DNA of 64,000 nt from CALKZN01 sp050633785 (GTDB lineage Bacteria; Pseudomonadota; Gammaproteobacteria; Arenicellales; Arenicellaceae): assembly GCA_050633785.1 (NCBI GenBank), contig JBOEHE010000016.1, positions 1 through 64,000 of the forward strand, in the 5' to 3' direction. Shown one piece after another: positions 27,424-36,420 of the stretch. The stretch's first letter is position 1. Every line of letters begins with the position of its first letter. The position numbers were made by a program, and so were the translations under genes. The notes under the pieces were generated by a model. It saw nothing but the letters and a program-made list of their open reading frames with translations, did not search any database and had not been told where the DNA came from.

Positions 27424-28689
27424 TTGAAAATAGCGATTATTGGCAGTGGCATCGCAGGCCTGTCCTGCGCTTATCATTTAAACAAGGATCATCGGCTTGT
27501 GGTCTATGAAAAAAATAACTATCTGGGAGGGCACACTGACACCCACTCTTTGAATATTGCTGGACAGACAATCAATATTGACAGTGGTTTCATCGTGTTC
27601 ACACGAGCGCAATATCCCTGTTTTTCAGCCATGTTGGACGCTTTAGGAATTGCCTCAAAGCCTACGAATATGAGCTTCAGCGTAGTCAACGAGAACAGTG
27701 GGACGCACTATAACGCAACTGATCTCAACCGTTTGTTCTGTCAACGCAGTAACCTGATCAAACCCAGATTCTATCGAATGATAGCGGATATTATCCGTTT
27801 TTATAAATCAGCTCCAGCGGTACTCAAAAGCACTGATGAACTGACAACAGTCAAAGCCTATTTGCAGCAACACCGATACTCAACTGTGTTTATGCGCGAC
27901 CACCTGTTCCCCATGATTGGCGCTTTGTGGTCAGCAGCGCCTGCTACCGTTGAGCAATTCCCGATACGTTATCTGGTTGAATACATGCACTCACATGGCA
28001 TGATGAATCTGTGGAAACGTCCGCAATGGCGCACACTGACCAACGGATCCAATGAATATGTTGCCCGTCTTAAAACCAGCCTTGGCAATACTGAATTTCG
28101 AGTTAACTGCGGTGTCAGTAATGTCATCAGAGAAACAGATCGAGTCCTGATTCATGCTAACAGCTGCGAACCCGAATATTTCGATGCGGTCATTTTTGCC
28201 AACCACAGTGATCAGGCTCGCATGCTTTTGCAAAAACCCAGCAAGGATGAAAACGAAATACTCTCGGCAATTCCATTCCAGAAAAATGATATCATCATTC
28301 ACACTGACCCCACCATCATGCCAGACAACCGACGAGCCTGGGCCAGCTGGAATGCCAGAGTCACTGCGGCCCAGCAAGCACATTGTTGTGCTACTTATTG
28401 GATGAACAGCTTACAAGGTCTGACGCTTGACCAGGATGTGTTTGTCAGCCTTAATGAAAATCAACCTATTGAGCAGAGCAAAGTTCTGCATAAACGCACT
28501 TATCATCATCCGGTTTACACCGCCAGCAGTGTCGCTGCCCGCCGAAAACTCACTCTGATCAATGGCAAAAACCGCAGTTTCTATGTAGGTGCCTACTGGG
28601 GCTGGGGTTTCCATGAAGATGGAGCTCGTAGTGCCGTAGAAGCCGTATCCCTGCTCAAAAACACACTAAGCGAGAGCGTTTCAGTATGA
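27424..28689 (+). CDS. FAD-dependent amine-oxidase-like oxidoreductase
   Basis: A 421-residue flavoprotein. The FAD-binding GSGIAGLSCAYHL starts at residue 7, followed by VVYEKNNYLGGHTDTH. The C-terminal FAD motif includes FYVGAYWGWGFHEDGARSAV. The start is a TTG, giving LKIAIIGSG with no better upstream choice. Proteins of this group occur with DUF1365 and Cfa-type genes; in Rhodobacter a homologue is implicated in furan fatty-acid synthesis. The stop overlaps DUF1365 by four bases (ATGA). Confidence 0.87.
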   Translation: MKIAIIGSGIAGLSCAYHLNKDHRLVVYEKNNYLGGHTDTHSLNIAGQTINIDSGFIVFTRAQYPCFSAMLDALGIASKPTNMSFSVVNENSGTHYNATDLNRLFCQRSNLIKPRFYRMIADIIRFYKSAPAVLKSTDELTTVKAYLQQHRYSTVFMRDHLFPMIGALWSAAPATVEQFPIRYLVEYMHSHGMMNLWKRPQWRTLTNGSNEYVARLKTSLGNTEFRVNCGVSNVIRETDRVLIHANSCEPEYFDAVIFANHSDQARMLLQKPSKDENEILSAIPFQKNDIIIHTDPTIMPDNRRAWASWNARVTAAQQAHCCATYWMNSLQGLTLDQDVFVSLNENQPIEQSKVLHKRTYHHPVYTASSVAARRKLTLINGKNRSFYVGAYWGWGFHEDGARSAVEAVSLLKNTLSESVSV

Positions 28690-29525
28690 GCCACAGTGTT
28701 TATGAAGGAGTGGTGATTCATGAGCGTCAGCAACCCAGACTGCACCGATTTCAGTACACTGTATTTCAACCCTATATTGATCTCGACGAAATCGATACAT
28801 TGAATCAATTATCCCGCTTATGGTCAGTGAATCGTTTTAATCTGGTTCAATTCAAACGCTCTGATTACATGACGGGTGATGATGACCTGAAAACAGCGGT
28901 CATTGAGTGTATCCACACTCATACCCAGGAACATTTTCAGGGAAAGATTTATCTGCTCACCAACCTGCGTTACTGGGGATATTGCTTTAACCCAGTCAGT
29001 TTCTATTTTTGTTATGCTGACAACAAAGACAACTCTGAAAACCCGACTCTGACCTACATCGTTGCCGAAATCAATAACACACCCTGGGATGAACGCCATG
29101 CCTATGTATTGGATGTTGCCACAGGGACTGTCGCTGGAAAAACCGATACTCTACGACAAGATTCCAACGAGTCTTCACATATTAACGACACACCAAAGCA
29201 TAAACTGAGATTTGATTTCGATAAGGTATTTCATGTATCACCATTTATGCCCATGGATTTACAGTATCGATGGTTTTTCACTATCACCGAAAAAAGAATT
29301 AATATCCATATGGAACTATATCGGGAGACAAGCGGTACCAAGCGTCAGCGACAATTTTTTGCCACTATGAATTTGCAAGGCCAGTCTTTGAACCGTCAGC
29401 AAGCCAACCGTCTGCCTTTTCGCTACCCGATGTTATGTTTGAAAATTTTCAGCGCGATTCACTGGCAAGCATTGAAACTCTGGTGCAAACGCATCCCTTT
29501 TATCAACCACCCCAACAAGACATAA
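28686..29525 (+). CDS. DUF1365 family protein
   Basis: A 279-residue protein of DUF1365, almost always found with the flavin amine-oxidase and Cfa-type genes, as here. The conserved features are the N-terminal VYEGVVIHERQQPRLHRFQY, the LTNLRYWGYCFNPVSFYFCY block and the middle KVFHVSPFMPMDLQYRW. The biochemical function is unknown; a role in acyl-chain modification is inferred from its partners. The start overlaps the previous stop by four bases, so translation is coupled. Confidence 0.88.
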   Translation: MSHSVYEGVVIHERQQPRLHRFQYTVFQPYIDLDEIDTLNQLSRLWSVNRFNLVQFKRSDYMTGDDDLKTAVIECIHTHTQEHFQGKIYLLTNLRYWGYCFNPVSFYFCYADNKDNSENPTLTYIVAEINNTPWDERHAYVLDVATGTVAGKTDTLRQDSNESSHINDTPKHKLRFDFDKVFHVSPFMPMDLQYRWFFTITEKRINIHMELYRETSGTKRQRQFFATMNLQGQSLNRQQANRLPFRYPMLCLKIFSAIHWQALKLWCKRIPFINHPNKT

Positions 29526-29609
29526 AACCAAGGCACAAACACCTATACACGACTACCAATACCCAAAGAACCTGAAACACGTACAAACACAACGAGACGA
29601 TTGTCGATC

Positions 29610-30836
29610 ATGAAAAGCGCATTGCCAACAAACTCTTCAACAAACACTTCTGCCACCATTAAAGACAGTGCTTTTCGGCGTGCACTGCATCAGCGGCTGA
29701 AAAATCTGCAAGACGCTCAATTGACAATCACCGACCCTTTAGGAGAAATCACAGTCGGCCAACCAGGCCAGGACGCACTGCATGCTCATATTCAGATTGA
29801 TCATATCGACACTTACCGAGACATCGCTCTGGGCGGTAGCAATGGGGCCGCCGAAGCGTACCTGCAGGAAAAATGGCATACAGCTAATCTGACAAATGTC
29901 ATTCGAGTGATGGCTCGCAATCGCGAACTGCTTGATGCAATGGAAGGCGGCCTGGCCCGTGTTGCTGGCTGGGCTTTGCGCCTGTGGCATCGACGTAATA
30001 AAAATTCCCGTCAAGGCAGCCGCAAAAATATTGCCGCTCACTACGACCTTGGCAATGAATTCTTTCGTTTGTTTCTGGACAAACGCATGATGTATTCCTC
30101 GTACCTTTACCATAAAGGTGATGATCTGCACACTGCCTCTACTCGAAAGTTGCAACGTATCTGCGAACAACTGAGAATAAAACAAAGCGATCATATCCTG
30201 GAAATCGGCTCCGGCTGGGGTGGTTTTGCCATTTATGCCGCCCAGACGACAGGTTGCAGAGTCACTACCATTACTATCTCCAAAGAGCAATATAACGAAT
30301 CCCTTGCTCAGATCGAAAAAAACAAGTTACAGGAGCTCATCAAAGTTGAACTCATGGATTATCGAGACCTGAAGGGACAGTTTGACAAAGTCGTTTCCAT
30401 AGAAATGATTGAAGCCGTCGGACACCATTATCTGGACACGTATTTTGCAACTATCGCACGTGTGCTCAAGCCCAAAGGACAAGCATTATTGCAAGCCATC
30501 ACAGTAGAAGACCACCGCTACCAACAATCACTCAAAGAAGTGGATTTTATCAAACGCTATATTTTCCCCGGCAGCTTTATCCCCTGCATCAATGCCATTG
30601 GACAAAGCGCCAGCAACAGCAAATTGGTGATTGAAGATATCCATGACATAGGCCTGAGTTATGCCCGCACTCTGGCTGACTGGCGGCAACGCTTTTTCGA
30701 ACAGATAGAAACCGTGCGAGCACAAGGGTTTGACGAACGTTTTATCCGTATGTGGGAGTTTTATCTATGCTATTGCGAAGGTGGTTTTGCCGAACGCGCC
30801 ATCAGTGATGTGCAAATCCATTTCCGCAAATCCTAA
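29610..30836 (+). CDS. Cyclopropane-fatty-acyl-phospholipid synthase-like methyltransferase
   Basis: A 408-residue S-adenosylmethionine-dependent enzyme. The SAM motif LEIGSGWGGFAIYAA is at about residues 198-212, preceded by AHYDLGNEFFRLFLD and MYSSYLY, and followed by the family motif KVVSIEMIEAVG. The C-terminal end has YPGSFIP-like FPGSFIPC. Classical Cfa adds a methylene across cis double bonds of membrane lipids. The position in this cluster suggests a variant methylase acting on oxidised or unsaturated chains. The start could also be a TTG nine bases upstream. Confidence 0.88.
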   Translation: MKSALPTNSSTNTSATIKDSAFRRALHQRLKNLQDAQLTITDPLGEITVGQPGQDALHAHIQIDHIDTYRDIALGGSNGAAEAYLQEKWHTANLTNVIRVMARNRELLDAMEGGLARVAGWALRLWHRRNKNSRQGSRKNIAAHYDLGNEFFRLFLDKRMMYSSYLYHKGDDLHTASTRKLQRICEQLRIKQSDHILEIGSGWGGFAIYAAQTTGCRVTTITISKEQYNESLAQIEKNKLQELIKVELMDYRDLKGQFDKVVSIEMIEAVGHHYLDTYFATIARVLKPKGQALLQAITVEDHRYQQSLKEVDFIKRYIFPGSFIPCINAIGQSASNSKLVIEDIHDIGLSYARTLADWRQRFFEQIETVRAQGFDERFIRMWEFYLCYCEGGFAERAISDVQIHFRKS

Positions 30837-30857
30837 AAACTCGGTCACCATTGCCTG

Positions 30858-31370
30858 ATGTCGATTAACAACATCATTAACTTTGTCGGTTTTCAGATTA
30901 TCTGGTTGGCCGCCGTGTTTGGAGCAGCCCACCAGATACTCTGGCCGTGCCTGCTTTTGACAGGCATTTTTGCACTCTGGCAACTACACCCGAAACACCG
31001 TCACCCCAATGATATACGTGTTGTATTATGCGCCATTTTTCTTGGGGTTGTCAGCGATTCTATCTGGCAAATATCTGGCATGATCGACTATGCCAGTTCC
31101 TCACCATCAGGCCCCTTCGCTCCTTTATGGATAATGGCACTGTGGATCAGTTTTGCCCTGACGTTCAATCATTCTTTAGCCTGGATCACAAAGACACCCT
31201 GGCAGGCAGCTTTATTTGGTTTGCTTGGTGCTCCATTGTCTTACTGGGCAGGTTCACGTTTCGGTGCGTTGGATTATCTGCTCAATGGCTGGATAAGCAG
31301 TGTAATTCTCGGCCTCAGCTGGGCCTTTATTGTCTGGTTCTTGAGCGTGCAATCCAATAAACTGACATGA
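30858..31370 (+). CDS. DUF2878 membrane protein
   Basis: A 170-residue integral membrane protein with about five or six hydrophobic segments, starting MSINNIINFVGFQIIWLAAVFGA. The pattern and the setting directly before a DUF1295 gene match DUF2878. The stop overlaps the next start (ATGATG across 31367-31370). Function unknown; probably acts on or with membrane acyl chains. Confidence 0.78.
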   Translation: MSINNIINFVGFQIIWLAAVFGAAHQILWPCLLLTGIFALWQLHPKHRHPNDIRVVLCAIFLGVVSDSIWQISGMIDYASSSPSGPFAPLWIMALWISFALTFNHSLAWITKTPWQAALFGLLGAPLSYWAGSRFGALDYLLNGWISSVILGLSWAFIVWFLSVQSNKLT

Positions 31371-32185
31371 TGCTTAATACCTCCCTCATAACCCACGTTT
31401 GCATTGCCGCCAGCTGTATGATGGTGCTAGGCTGGCTCTATCAACGAAAAAGCTCGAATGCCGGCATTGTCGATGTACTATGGTCCTATGGCATTATGGC
31501 TGCCAGCATGTATTATGCCCTCACCGGTCCTGGTGATAGCAACTTGCGTATCCTGGTTGGCCTAATCGGTGGCCTGTGGTTTGCTCGTCTGGGCATCCAT
31601 CTGGCACTCAGAGTCATCAGCGAACCTGAAGATGGGCGTTATCAGGCCATCCGTGAACATTTTGGCAAAAGCACAGATCGTTTCCACCTGTTCTTTTTTC
31701 TGTTTCAGGCAGGCTTGGTCGTATTATTCAGTCTGCCAGCCTGGCTGCTCGTTCACCATGTTGAGCCTCAAAGCTGGGCTATGATTCTTGCAATTATCAT
31801 CGTTGCCGCTGCTTTTATCGGTGAACACCAAGCGGACCACCAATTGCATTTGTTTCGTAACGACCCTGACAACAAAGGTAAAACCTGCCGTTTGGGTTTA
31901 TGGAAATATTCCCGCCACCCCAACTATTTCTTTGAATGGTGTCATTGGTTTGCCTATCCCATTCTGGCCATTGGCCTGCCATATGGCCCCTGGTTATGGT
32001 TAGCACCGATATTGATGCTACTGTTTTTATATTTTATCACCGGTATTCCATTCACTGAAAAACAGGCCCTGAAAAGCCGAGGTGATGATTACCGTCACTA
32101 CCAACGGACAACCAGTGCATTTTTCCCATGGTTTCCAACCCAAGAATCAGACACAGAAGAACACGATAACACCTCTCATGATTGA
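31367..32185 (+). CDS. DUF1295 (steroid 5-alpha-reductase-like) membrane protein
   Basis: A 272-residue membrane protein with about six segments. The C-terminal signature LGLWKYSRHPNYFFEWCHWFAY is the DUF1295/isoprenylcysteine methyltransferase-related motif, and TGIPFTEKQALKSRGDDYRHYQRTTSAFFPWFP is the usual end. The fold is that of steroid reductases that use NADPH on lipidic substrates. It overlaps genes on both sides, so it is inside the operon. Confidence 0.87.
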   Translation: MMLNTSLITHVCIAASCMMVLGWLYQRKSSNAGIVDVLWSYGIMAASMYYALTGPGDSNLRILVGLIGGLWFARLGIHLALRVISEPEDGRYQAIREHFGKSTDRFHLFFFLFQAGLVVLFSLPAWLLVHHVEPQSWAMILAIIIVAAAFIGEHQADHQLHLFRNDPDNKGKTCRLGLWKYSRHPNYFFEWCHWFAYPILAIGLPYGPWLWLAPILMLLFLYFITGIPFTEKQALKSRGDDYRHYQRTTSAFFPWFPTQESDTEEHDNTSHD

Positions 32186-33221
32186 AAAACTACTCGAACT
32201 CGCTGAAGCAGGCAAACTTCCAGACCCATTGATTCGTGTCGGCATCCGGGAACTGTGCCGCCAGCGATTGCAGGAAGAGTTTGTCAAAGACCCGGAAGTT
32301 CAGCAACAACGCTACCAGAACCTGATCGACGAACTCAGACAAAGCCCCATAGCCATCGAGACCGATGCAGCCAATGAGCAACACTATGAGGTACCTACTG
32401 AGTTTTACCAAAAAGCTCTGGGCAAAAACCTGAAATACAGCGGTTGCTATTACCCAGCTGGTTGCGACAAGCTCGACGAAGCTGAAGACGCCATGCTGGC
32501 CCTGTACCTGCAACGCGGCGAATTAAGCGATGGCATGTCAATCCTTGAATTGGGCTGTGGATGGGGCTCACTGACTCTCTGGATGGCCAGACACTTACCT
32601 AATGCCAAAATCACTGGCGTATCGAATTCTACAAGCCAGCGTGAGCATATCCTGAAACAATGTACCGAGTCAGGTTTGGATAATGTCGAGATCATCACCA
32701 GAGATGTCAATGAACTGACATCAGACCAATTAGGCAAACAGTTTGATCGTGTGGTCTCAGTTGAGATGTTCGAGCATATGCGCAACTACCAGACCTTGCT
32801 GAGCAATATTGCCAGCTGGCTGAAAAAAGATGGCAAACTGTTTGTACACATCTTCTGTCACCGCTATATTCAATACCCCTTCGAAGTGCGCGGCAAAGAT
32901 GATTGGATGAGTCAGTATTTCTTTACTGGAGGATTAATGCCCTCCAGCGATACCTTGCTGCATTTTCAGGATGACCTCAAACTCGAGCAGCGTTGGCACA
33001 TTGATGGCTGCCATTATGAAAATACAGCGAACCATTGGTTGGACAATACCGATCGATACCGCAGTGATATTTTGAACCTGTTTGCTGATACCTATGGACC
33101 GGACAAGGCTGAGCTATGGCTGCAACGCTGGCGAATTTTCTTTATGGCCTGTGCCGAATTATTTGGCTACAGAAATGGCAGTGAATGGCTGGTTGCACAT
33201 TACCTGTTTGCCAAACGTTAA
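32178..33221 (+). CDS. Second Cfa-family SAM-dependent methyltransferase
   Basis: A 347-residue enzyme starting MIEKLLELAEAGKLPDPLI; the ATG overlaps the previous stop by eight bases. The SAM motif ILELGCGWGSLTLWMA is complete, followed by VVSVEMFEHMRNY and WLKKDGKLFVHIFCHR. It differs strongly from the Cfa-like protein at 29610. Homologues include plant coclaurine N-methyltransferase-like proteins and the mycolic-acid cyclopropane-synthase fold, so the target may be an acyl chain or a small amine. It is the last coupled gene of the cluster. Confidence 0.85.
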   Translation: MIEKLLELAEAGKLPDPLIRVGIRELCRQRLQEEFVKDPEVQQQRYQNLIDELRQSPIAIETDAANEQHYEVPTEFYQKALGKNLKYSGCYYPAGCDKLDEAEDAMLALYLQRGELSDGMSILELGCGWGSLTLWMARHLPNAKITGVSNSTSQREHILKQCTESGLDNVEIITRDVNELTSDQLGKQFDRVVSVEMFEHMRNYQTLLSNIASWLKKDGKLFVHIFCHRYIQYPFEVRGKDDWMSQYFFTGGLMPSSDTLLHFQDDLKLEQRWHIDGCHYENTANHWLDNTDRYRSDILNLFADTYGPDKAELWLQRWRIFFMACAELFGYRNGSEWLVAHYLFAKR

Positions 33222-33417
33222 TCCTGCGGCAAGCTCTTTTTTGAGTGATTGTTTTGTAATGATTTTCATCACCTATCGGTCATTAGTGTTCAATATCTAT
33301 TGATTTACCCTACACCCTGTGAGAAGTTATCCGAAGTCTGCTTTATTTATGGCTTTGAAATAACTTTTCAACAGAACGCGTTTAACTGTATTTTTTAATC
33401 TCTCCGGGAGAAATAGC

Positions 33418-33987
33418 ATGAAAAAAACATTACTCACACTAGCTGCAACAGTCACTTTATCGGTCATATCACTCAATGCTGCCGCCGCTGATTACATGAT
33501 TGACAAGAAAGGCGCCCACGCGTTTATCAATTTCAAAATCAAGCATCTTGGGTATTCCTGGCTGACGGGTCGCTTCAATGATTTTTCCGGAACATTCAGC
33601 TATGACGACAAAGATACTAACGCTTCCAAAATTGAAGTCGACATTGTTATGAACAGCATCGACTCTAACCATCAAAAACGTGATGACCACTTAAGAAGCG
33701 CTGATTTTCTGGATGTTGAGAAGTATAAAGATGCCAAATTTGTCAGCACCAAAATTGTCGACAAAGGTGACAACAATATCGATGTTATTGGCGATTTGAC
33801 ACTGCACGGTGTCACCAAAAGCGTAACCATCGATGCTGAAAAAATCGGCGAAGGCAAAGACCCCTGGGGTGGCTATCGCGCTGGTTTTTCTGGCACAACC
33901 ACATTGAAACTGGCCGACTTCAACATCTCAGAGAAAGTGGGCCCCGAAGTAATGCTGGAACTGCATATCGAAGGCATCCGCATCTAA
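33418..33987 (+). CDS. yceI: YceI-family periplasmic lipid-binding protein
   Basis: A 189-residue protein with a signal peptide ending SLNAAAADYM. The lipocalin-like beta barrel has the family marks INFKIKHLGYSWLTGRFNDFSGTF (in parts), VDIVMNSIDSNHQKRDDHLRS, FLDVEKY and LTLHGVTKSV. Family members bind polyisoprenoid or amide chains. GGAGAAA precedes the ATG. It follows the lipid-modification cluster after about 196 bases and could be co-regulated, but has its own space for a promoter. Confidence 0.92.
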   Translation: MKKTLLTLAATVTLSVISLNAAAADYMIDKKGAHAFINFKIKHLGYSWLTGRFNDFSGTFSYDDKDTNASKIEVDIVMNSIDSNHQKRDDHLRSADFLDVEKYKDAKFVSTKIVDKGDNNIDVIGDLTLHGVTKSVTIDAEKIGEGKDPWGGYRAGFSGTTTLKLADFNISEKVGPEVMLELHIEGIRI

Positions 33988-34008
33988 GTTCTTACAAGTA
34001 AGCCTATT

Positions 34009-34041
34009 GGCACAGAACGGTTTTCAAAACGGTTCTGTGCC
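34009..34041. terminator. Strong hairpin between convergent genes
   Basis: GGCACAGAAC and GTTCTGTGCC form ten pairs, with an inner GTTTT/AAAAC pairing after one G-G mismatch. There is no downstream T run. It lies between yceI and the convergent outer-membrane gene, so it may act as a shared terminator or RNA-stabilising stem. Confidence 0.6.
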
Positions 34042-34092
34042 AGCAGCGCTATCACAAGCTCAAAGCAATATTGAATGTAAAAACACTTCCAC

Positions 34093-34665
34093 TTAGAAGC
34101 TATAACCCACATGTAAAGCACCGAAACCGACCAAAGGATCAAGGTCATAATGTCTCGTTCCAAGCTGTGTTTCCCCCGACACTTTTTCTGAATACCCGAC
34201 TCCAAGCCAGCCCTGCACATAGTAATGAGTGCTCAGCGGCAGTCGATAACCGACATAGGGCATCAACAAAGCATTAGCAAAGCTCTGCTGCTCTGAACCA
34301 CTCTGACTGTTACTGATATTGAACTTTTGATAGGCCAACTGGGCACCAGCATATAAGCCGTGTTTATTGTCGCTGAAGTAGTACTCCGCGAACAAGCCAA
34401 GTCCCAGATCCAGATCAACATTCCAGCCCTGATTTTTGTTCTCTGAATTGATATCAACAAAAGCATCTGGAAACTCCAGAGAATAAACTCCAACTCCTAA
34501 CCGCCATTTTGACGTACTGTCGGGAAACATTCGAACATGCAGGGAATACCCATCCAAAGCGAACGTTGATGGATCAACTTCTATTTCATATCGAGGTTTA
34601 GCAATCGCCGCAGTTTGAGTCAGAAGTCCAGCCAGAATCACGGATAACACAGTCGTTTTTTTCAT
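34093..34665 (-). CDS. Putative outer-membrane beta-barrel protein
   Basis: A 190-residue protein with a signal peptide cleaved near AAIAKPRY. Alternating hydrophobic/polar strands run to the C-terminal Phe (ALHVGYSF), the typical end of an outer-membrane barrel recognised by Bam. The likely eight-strand pattern (YEIEVD, LHVRMFP, WRLGVGVYSLEF, GLFAEYYF, GLYAGAQLAYQKF, LLMPYVGYRLPL, YYVQGWLGVGY) resembles OmpW/OprF-like small barrels without a clear named family. Single-gene unit on the minus strand. Confidence 0.78.
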   Translation of the reverse strand: MKKTTVLSVILAGLLTQTAAIAKPRYEIEVDPSTFALDGYSLHVRMFPDSTSKWRLGVGVYSLEFPDAFVDINSENKNQGWNVDLDLGLGLFAEYYFSDNKHGLYAGAQLAYQKFNISNSQSGSEQQSFANALLMPYVGYRLPLSTHYYVQGWLGVGYSEKVSGETQLGTRHYDLDPLVGFGALHVGYSF

Positions 34666-34913
34666 AGTAACTTAAGGTCAATGTTTATTGATTTTCGCCA
34701 GAATACAAAGAACACTTCATATTAGAAAGTAGTTACCAAAAGGATAGTTAAGACCATTGAGGAAAGTTATTTTATGGATAAGGCCTGAGGCAGATATTTT
34801 TTTGCAAAAAATATTTCTTCTAGCCCAGCTATTGAGCATAAGCCAAAATAGTTCGATGGTAAAATGGTATAAAAGGTCCTGCAAGCATTGTTAACGCATG
34901 TGTTTTACCTCTA

Positions 34914-35384
34914 TCAGCAACCATGGTCTTCTGCAGATTTCTTATCCTCAAAATCAAATTTCATTGTTGTGGATGACACTCGGAAACCTATTTTTTCATA
35001 AGCTCTCATCGCATTTTCGTTGGCAGCCGATACATCCAAGGCCAGTGTTTTAATATCACGCTCCTTCAAAGCTTCTACAAGAGACTCTATCAACAACCGA
35101 CCATTTCCTTTCGACCTTGCTTCAGGCAATAAATAGATTGAATTGATATAACCCTGTTTTCTCTTCCCATGATGTCTAGTCGTGCCAACAATATAGCCTT
35201 GTGGGACCCACCATTTCTGCAACACAAACGTTAAGCCCGGCTGAGACTCTATAGTGGATAGCCTATGGCTAATATTATCATCCTCAAAAAGTCGACCAGG
35301 GAAGGACAACTCAAAGGCTTCCCGTTCCCCTCTCTCCAGCAGTTTATAATCCATAACATAGTCAAAGTGCCGAACTTTTTTCAT
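34914..35384 (-). CDS. GNAT-family N-acetyltransferase
   Basis: A 156-residue acetyl-CoA-dependent acyltransferase. The acetyl-CoA loop is seen in YLLPEARSKGNGRLLIESLVE and the C-terminal DVSAANENAMRAYEKIGFRV is the usual GNAT motif B. I chose MKKVRHFDY over an in-frame ATG nine codons upstream because GAGGG lies about ten bases before it. Substrate unknown. The gene stands alone, with 248 upstream bases toward the outer-membrane gene that hold only an AT-rich stem. Confidence 0.87.
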   Translation of the reverse strand: MKKVRHFDYVMDYKLLERGEREAFELSFPGRLFEDDNISHRLSTIESQPGLTFVLQKWWVPQGYIVGTTRHHGKRKQGYINSIYLLPEARSKGNGRLLIESLVEALKERDIKTLALDVSAANENAMRAYEKIGFRVSSTTMKFDFEDKKSAEDHGC

Positions 35385-35514
35385 TGTATTTATTCCCTCT
35401 AAAATGCACATAACGTCAACAGCAATTGCCTGAATACCCTGTTCATTGTTTATGTGTTCAGCTGTTATAATCTGGAATTTTTAACCTTGCTCAAACTGCA
35501 AAAGAAATAATTCT

Positions 35515-36324
35515 ATGAATCTCAAAGCTCTGACCCTTACTGCTTTATTGATATCCATTATTGCGCCAATATCTATAACAATCGCTGACAATACAGAGCA
35601 AGAATCAACATTGCTAATTGAAGCAAAAGCTGGCAATGCCGAAGCACAGCACAAACTGGCCGAGTTATATCACTTTGGCACAGGCGTTGAACAGGACTAT
35701 GCCAAAGCTAAACAATGGTATGCCAAAGCCGCCAAACAAGGCAACCCACTAGCCCAGAAAGGGATGGGAGATATCTACTATGAAGCCTTGGGAGTTGAAA
35801 GAAACAACCATGAAGCTCTGGAATGGTATCTCAAAGCTTCTCAGCAAAATCATGCTGAAGCACAGTACACCCTGGCTTATATGTACGAAGAAGGCCGTGG
35901 AACTGATGTGGACTATAAGCAGGCCGAACACTGGTATCTACAAGCAGCCAGGCAAGGCCACCTCAGCGCTCAGAACAATCTTGGCTATATGTACGATGAA
36001 GGCTTAGGTATTGAACAGGATTACGTCAAAGCTCGAACATGGTATGAAAAAGCGGCCGCTCAAGGCAATGCCAGTGCCCACAACAACCTTGCCTATCTTT
36101 ATGACAACGGCTTGGGAGTCGAGCAAGACCACGCCAAGGCCAGAGAGTTATATTTGTTTTCTGCCAACAAAGACAACTACTATGCGCAGTTTAATCTCGG
36201 CTACAACTACCACCATGGTATTGGAGTTGAAGTAGACCTCGACAAAGCACGTCAGTGGTACACGAAATCAGCAGATCTGGGCTATGAATCGGCAATAGAG
36301 GCATTGACAGAGCTGCCAGACTGA
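35515..36324 (+). CDS. Sel1-repeat (SLR) exported protein
   Basis: A 269-residue protein with a signal peptide ending near ITIADN. It contains about six Sel1-like repeats of 36 residues, each with AQ.KLA.LY..G.GVEQDYAKA..WY.KAA.QG character (for example AKAKQWYAKAAKQGNPLAQK and NLGYMYDEGLGIEQDY). Such alpha-solenoids scaffold protein complexes, often in envelope or signalling functions. Two nearly identical repeat units mean the region could recombine. The partner is not known. Confidence 0.9.
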   Translation: MNLKALTLTALLISIIAPISITIADNTEQESTLLIEAKAGNAEAQHKLAELYHFGTGVEQDYAKAKQWYAKAAKQGNPLAQKGMGDIYYEALGVERNNHEALEWYLKASQQNHAEAQYTLAYMYEEGRGTDVDYKQAEHWYLQAARQGHLSAQNNLGYMYDEGLGIEQDYVKARTWYEKAAAQGNASAHNNLAYLYDNGLGVEQDHAKARELYLFSANKDNYYAQFNLGYNYHHGIGVEVDLDKARQWYTKSADLGYESAIEALTELPD

Positions 36325-36361
36325 AAGCTTCAGGCGGGAACAATAGCATTGGATAAAAAAA

Positions 36362-36394
36362 GCCGCACATTCCCTTATAATGCGCGGCTTTTTT
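36362..36394. terminator. Bidirectional rho-independent terminator
   Basis: GCCGC-A-CATT and AATG-C-GCGGC form a stem with one internal mismatch around CCCTTAT, followed by six T and preceded by eight A. It serves the Sel1 gene on the plus strand and the phytase-like gene on the minus strand. Confidence 0.88.
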
Positions 36395-36420
36395 AATGTT
36401 TAAATAGCTAAAGCTTGCGC

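Noticed and set aside
34794..34814. AT-only stem ATATTTTTT/AAAAAATAT
   Set aside because: Composed of only A and T with a tiny loop; such stems are frequent by chance in AT-rich spacers.
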